Assembly (NCBI GenBank): GCA_001414345.1
Contig: LLCB01000053.1
Location: 124,001 to 188,000, forward strand
Direction: 5' to 3'
Origin: Hymenoscyphus infarciens
Taxonomy: Eukaryota; Ascomycota; Leotiomycetes; Helotiales; Helotiaceae
DNA length: 64,000 nucleotides
A program made the translations under genes and the position numbers. Below the pieces are notes generated by a model. It did not search any database and was not told the origin of the DNA. It saw only the letters and a list, made by a program, of their open reading frames with translations. This document shows positions 62,110 to 64,000 of this stretch, piece after piece (positions within the stretch are counted from its first letter, which is position 1; every line of letters begins with the position of its first letter).

Positions 62110-62262
62110 TCTTTGATGGTCTAGTGGTCATGATTTCCGCTTGTCAAGATAAGCCCTAGCTAGGGCTTATTAGCGCGGGAGACCGGGGTTCGATTGTAAG
62201 TATAACGCCTCTATAATACAATATATACCGAAAACTAACAGCGCAATAGCCCCGTCAGAGAG
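62110..62262 (+). tRNA. tRNA-Asp (GTC) with an anticodon-loop intron and a second, spliceosomal-type intron in the T-arm
   Basis: The acceptor strand TCTTTGA (62110-62116) pairs with TCAGAGA (62255-62261; one G-U pair), discriminator G at 62262. The D-arm and A-box read TGGTCTAGTGG. The anticodon GTC is at 62143-62145. A 27-nt intron (62147-62173) sits at the canonical 37/38 position and contains a 22-nt palindrome. The T-arm is interrupted after GGGGTTCGATT by 62196-62249 (54 nt), starting GTAAGT, containing AAACTAAC and ending AATAG. Removing both gives CGGGG-TTCGATT-CCCCG, a perfect T-arm, and a 72-nt tRNA. The identity is clear; whether it matures into a working tRNA cannot be told. Confidence 0.88.
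62196..62249 (+). other. 54-nt spliceosomal-type intron inside the tRNA T-arm
   Basis: GTAAGT donor, CTAAC branch site 10 nt before a TAG acceptor, A/T-rich interior. Size and signals equal those of the mRNA introns in neighbouring genes. Confidence 0.75.
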
Positions 62263-62269
62263 AATCTGA

Positions 62270-62280
62270 GGTTCAATTCC
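62270..62280 (+). promoter_or_regulatory. Second Pol III B-box-like sequence downstream of the tRNA
   Basis: GGTTCAATTCC fits the consensus GGTTCRANTCC in full. The tRNA's own B box is cut by the intron and lacks the final CC. Confidence 0.5.
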
Positions 62281-62298
62281 CCAACAAGAGTTTATTTC

Positions 62299-62305
62299 TT
62301 TTTTT
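62299..62305 (+). terminator. Probable Pol III terminator (T7)
   Basis: Run of seven T, 37 nt beyond the tRNA end and beyond the second B-box-like site. Confidence 0.6.
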
Positions 62306-63211
62306 GCCATATTTTTGAACTAATTTTGTGGCTGTTTCTGGTCACTGTTATCCTACTGAAATCCCTTGAGAGCAGTGTCTCCACTCCCCTTTCACGGTAG
62401 TGGCCCTCGGAGAAGCGTCATTTAAACTCTAGTACAAGTACCGAGTGCCACGGCTGGCAGCGCCCAGGCCTCTCTCATGGCACTCAGTACATACTAGGCC
62501 TTGTATTTGACTTGGGTGAATGTAAAAGGAAAGTAACATAAAGAGCACTCCGATTTCCTCATCCCTGCTTGCTAGGTAAGTTTTTGCAATACTGTAGTGC
62601 ATTGGTTCCAACTAGCACGCAGTTGTTGCAAATACTGAGATGGAATATTCTTCCAGACGTCTCATAAAAGTTCAAGTGTGCACTCGCAGTATGTTTTACT
62701 AATTCAAACTTGGGAAAAAGTGGTTCTTGAGAATCTGTGAACTGAATTGCACCACTCGTTCTATTTCATAGAATATAGGCCTTCGTGGTTGAATACCAGG
62801 CTTTCTGGGAGCAAAGCCTACGTGCGATTCTTACCTTGCCGAGGCCAATTAAGATATAGCTAAAGACTTCATTTACAAAAATAGAGATCCAACAAGTCTC
62901 TTTCGAAGTCACCTTCATAAATGCACAACTCCGCCCAAGGAATCAATTTTAGTCTTCATATGTTTTTGTCCTATTAACTTATAGAACCATGCTTTTATGT
63001 ACGTTTGCAAATTAGGTATCTCGCCCCTGTCTCTTCTCCTTCCACCCTTCGGTCATCAATCTCAACCACCGAAGTCCATTTTTCAAATTGCTTCGCACTC
63101 ATGTAACCAGACCCCATTTTTTCTCATATTCAACGCCTTCAAAACTCCATGTCACCCATGCTGTACAACAATCCACATCCCACCCACCTTAGGCACCCGG
63201 CTACCTCACCC
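62306..63211. other. Intergenic stretch
   Basis: About 900 bp between the tRNA gene and the ABC transporter stop codon. No gene, repeat or structured element is recognised. Confidence 0.5.
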
Positions 63212-64000
63212 CTAGAGCTCATCCTTCGAAATCTTCTCCCCACCCCTCACAAAATCCTCTTTCCTAATTCCCCCTCTCTCACACATACTCCTAAAAACCC
63301 CTCCCTGCTCCCAAAGCACATGCGGCTCATCAAGCTCCACAATCTTCCCCTGATCCATAACACAAATCCGATCATACCCAATAATAGTCTTCAACCGATG
63401 CGCAATACAAAGCAACGTCTTGCCCCTGAAAGCACTCGCCATAGTATTTTGAATCTTCTCATCAGTCTCCATATCCACACTACTAGTCGCCTCATCACAG
63501 ACGATGATCTGAGATCCCCTAACCAAAGCTCTAGCAAGCGCCATCAACTGCCGTTGTCCAAGCGAGAAATTCAATCCCTCGTCTTCGACGATTCCATCAA
63601 GATGGATGCGACCGGGCGATTTATCATCTAGAGAGGCGGTGGAGGAAATTAGGTCGGATTGGCGGAGTGCAGACCAGAGTTCGAGATCGGTATGTTCCGA
63701 GAAAGGATCGAGATTCGTGCGGATGGTGCCTTTGAACAATGTTGGATCTTGGGGTATGATTGCTAGTCGGGAACGCAGGTCATGCAGGCCTATGGTGCTG
63801 ATGTCTAGACCGTCGATTGTTATTGAACCAGCGGACAACTCGACGAGGCGGAAGAGTGTGCTCATGATGGAGGATTTTCCTGCTCCTGTACGACCAACTA
63901 CTCCAATGCGTTCGCCACCTCGGACGTGCATTGTTAATCCGGAGAGGACGAGAGGGAGATTGGCGCGATAACGCATTTGCACATTGTCGAAGATGATTTC
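63212..64000 (-). CDS. ABCC-type (MRP/YOR1-like) multidrug ABC transporter, C-terminal part
   Basis: The last 262 residues are visible and the gene continues beyond the right edge. This is the second nucleotide-binding domain: EIIFDNVQMRYR, GRTGAGKS (Walker A), IIPQDPTLFKGTIRTNLDPF, FSLGQRQ (signature), IIVCDEATSS (Walker B) and CIAHRLKT (H-loop). The RTNLDPF segment is characteristic of the ABCC subfamily, whose members export conjugates or drugs across the plasma or vacuolar membrane. No intron is seen in this part. Confidence 0.92.
   Translation of the reverse strand, partial: EIIFDNVQMRYRANLPLVLSGLTMHVRGGERIGVVGRTGAGKSSIMSTLFRLVELSAGSITIDGLDISTIGLHDLRSRLAIIPQDPTLFKGTIRTNLDPFSEHTDLELWSALRQSDLISSTASLDDKSPGRIHLDGIVEDEGLNFSLGQRQLMALARALVRGSQIIVCDEATSSVDMETDEKIQNTMASAFRGKTLLCIAHRLKTIIGYDRICVMDQGKIVELDEPHVLWEQGGVFRSMCERGGIRKEDFVRGGEKISKDEL

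Noticed and set aside
62110..62195. Reading the tRNA-Asp as a 3'-truncated pseudogene
   Set aside because: The missing T-stem and acceptor strand are present 54 nt further on and pair perfectly, which truncation would not explain.
1..64000. CRISPR array, biosynthetic gene cluster or operon
   Set aside because: The window is eukaryotic with spliced genes. No array of spaced repeats and no cluster of backbone or tailoring enzymes is present.

Overview
The window is nuclear DNA of a filamentous ascomycete (Pezizomycotina; Leotiomycetes is my best guess, low confidence). The reasons are many 46-60 nt introns with GTAAGT/GTATGT donors and CTAAC/CTAAT branch sites, a typical fungal gene set (RIX7, VPS20, SPC25, RRN6, YPD1, DCL2, VPS29), and long A/T-rich blocks in which CA/TG dinucleotides have nearly vanished, the mark of repeat-induced point mutation (RIP).

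Layout. 1-7455: RIP-degraded LTR retrotransposons, including a Copia pol relic. 7.5-22.6 kb: gene block with RIX7 and VPS20 (divergent), a DUF2293 protein, a mitochondrial carrier, a LYR-motif protein, a CHY/CTCHY/RING ubiquitin ligase and the tiny gene MZT1. 22.7-24.1 kb: a decayed TIR element, followed by a broken GFA-family pseudogene. 25.3-29.5 kb: SPC25 and RRN6 (divergent). 29.7-41 kb: A/T desert holding one LTR element nested inside another, with both target-site duplications still readable, then minisatellite DNA. 43.6-44.2 kb: YPD1, alone on a normal-composition island. 45.2-51.7 kb: second desert with a 1.7 kb LTR element carrying a gag-like relic. 51.8-64 kb: DCL2 (Dicer), a divergent gene joining a 2H-phosphoesterase fold to a Sin3-type PAH domain, a PL20 polysaccharide lyase, VPS29, a tRNA-Asp gene with two interruptions, and the 3' end of an ABCC transporter.

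All gene models were spliced by hand; codon phase was carried across every junction, which makes most of them firm. Two observations stand out. First, the tRNA-Asp(GTC) at 62110-62262 has an ordinary anticodon-loop intron plus a 54-nt insertion in the T-arm that looks exactly like a local spliceosomal intron; removing both restores a perfect 72-nt tRNA. Second, the gene at 57536-59032 has a PAH domain inserted inside the 2H-phosphoesterase domain, between its two HxT motifs.

The genes do not form a pathway or cluster; they are mostly housekeeping genes in divergent pairs. DCL2, an RNA-silencing nuclease, sits directly beside a retroelement desert of the kind such silencing acts on, but nothing in the sequence shows a functional link.
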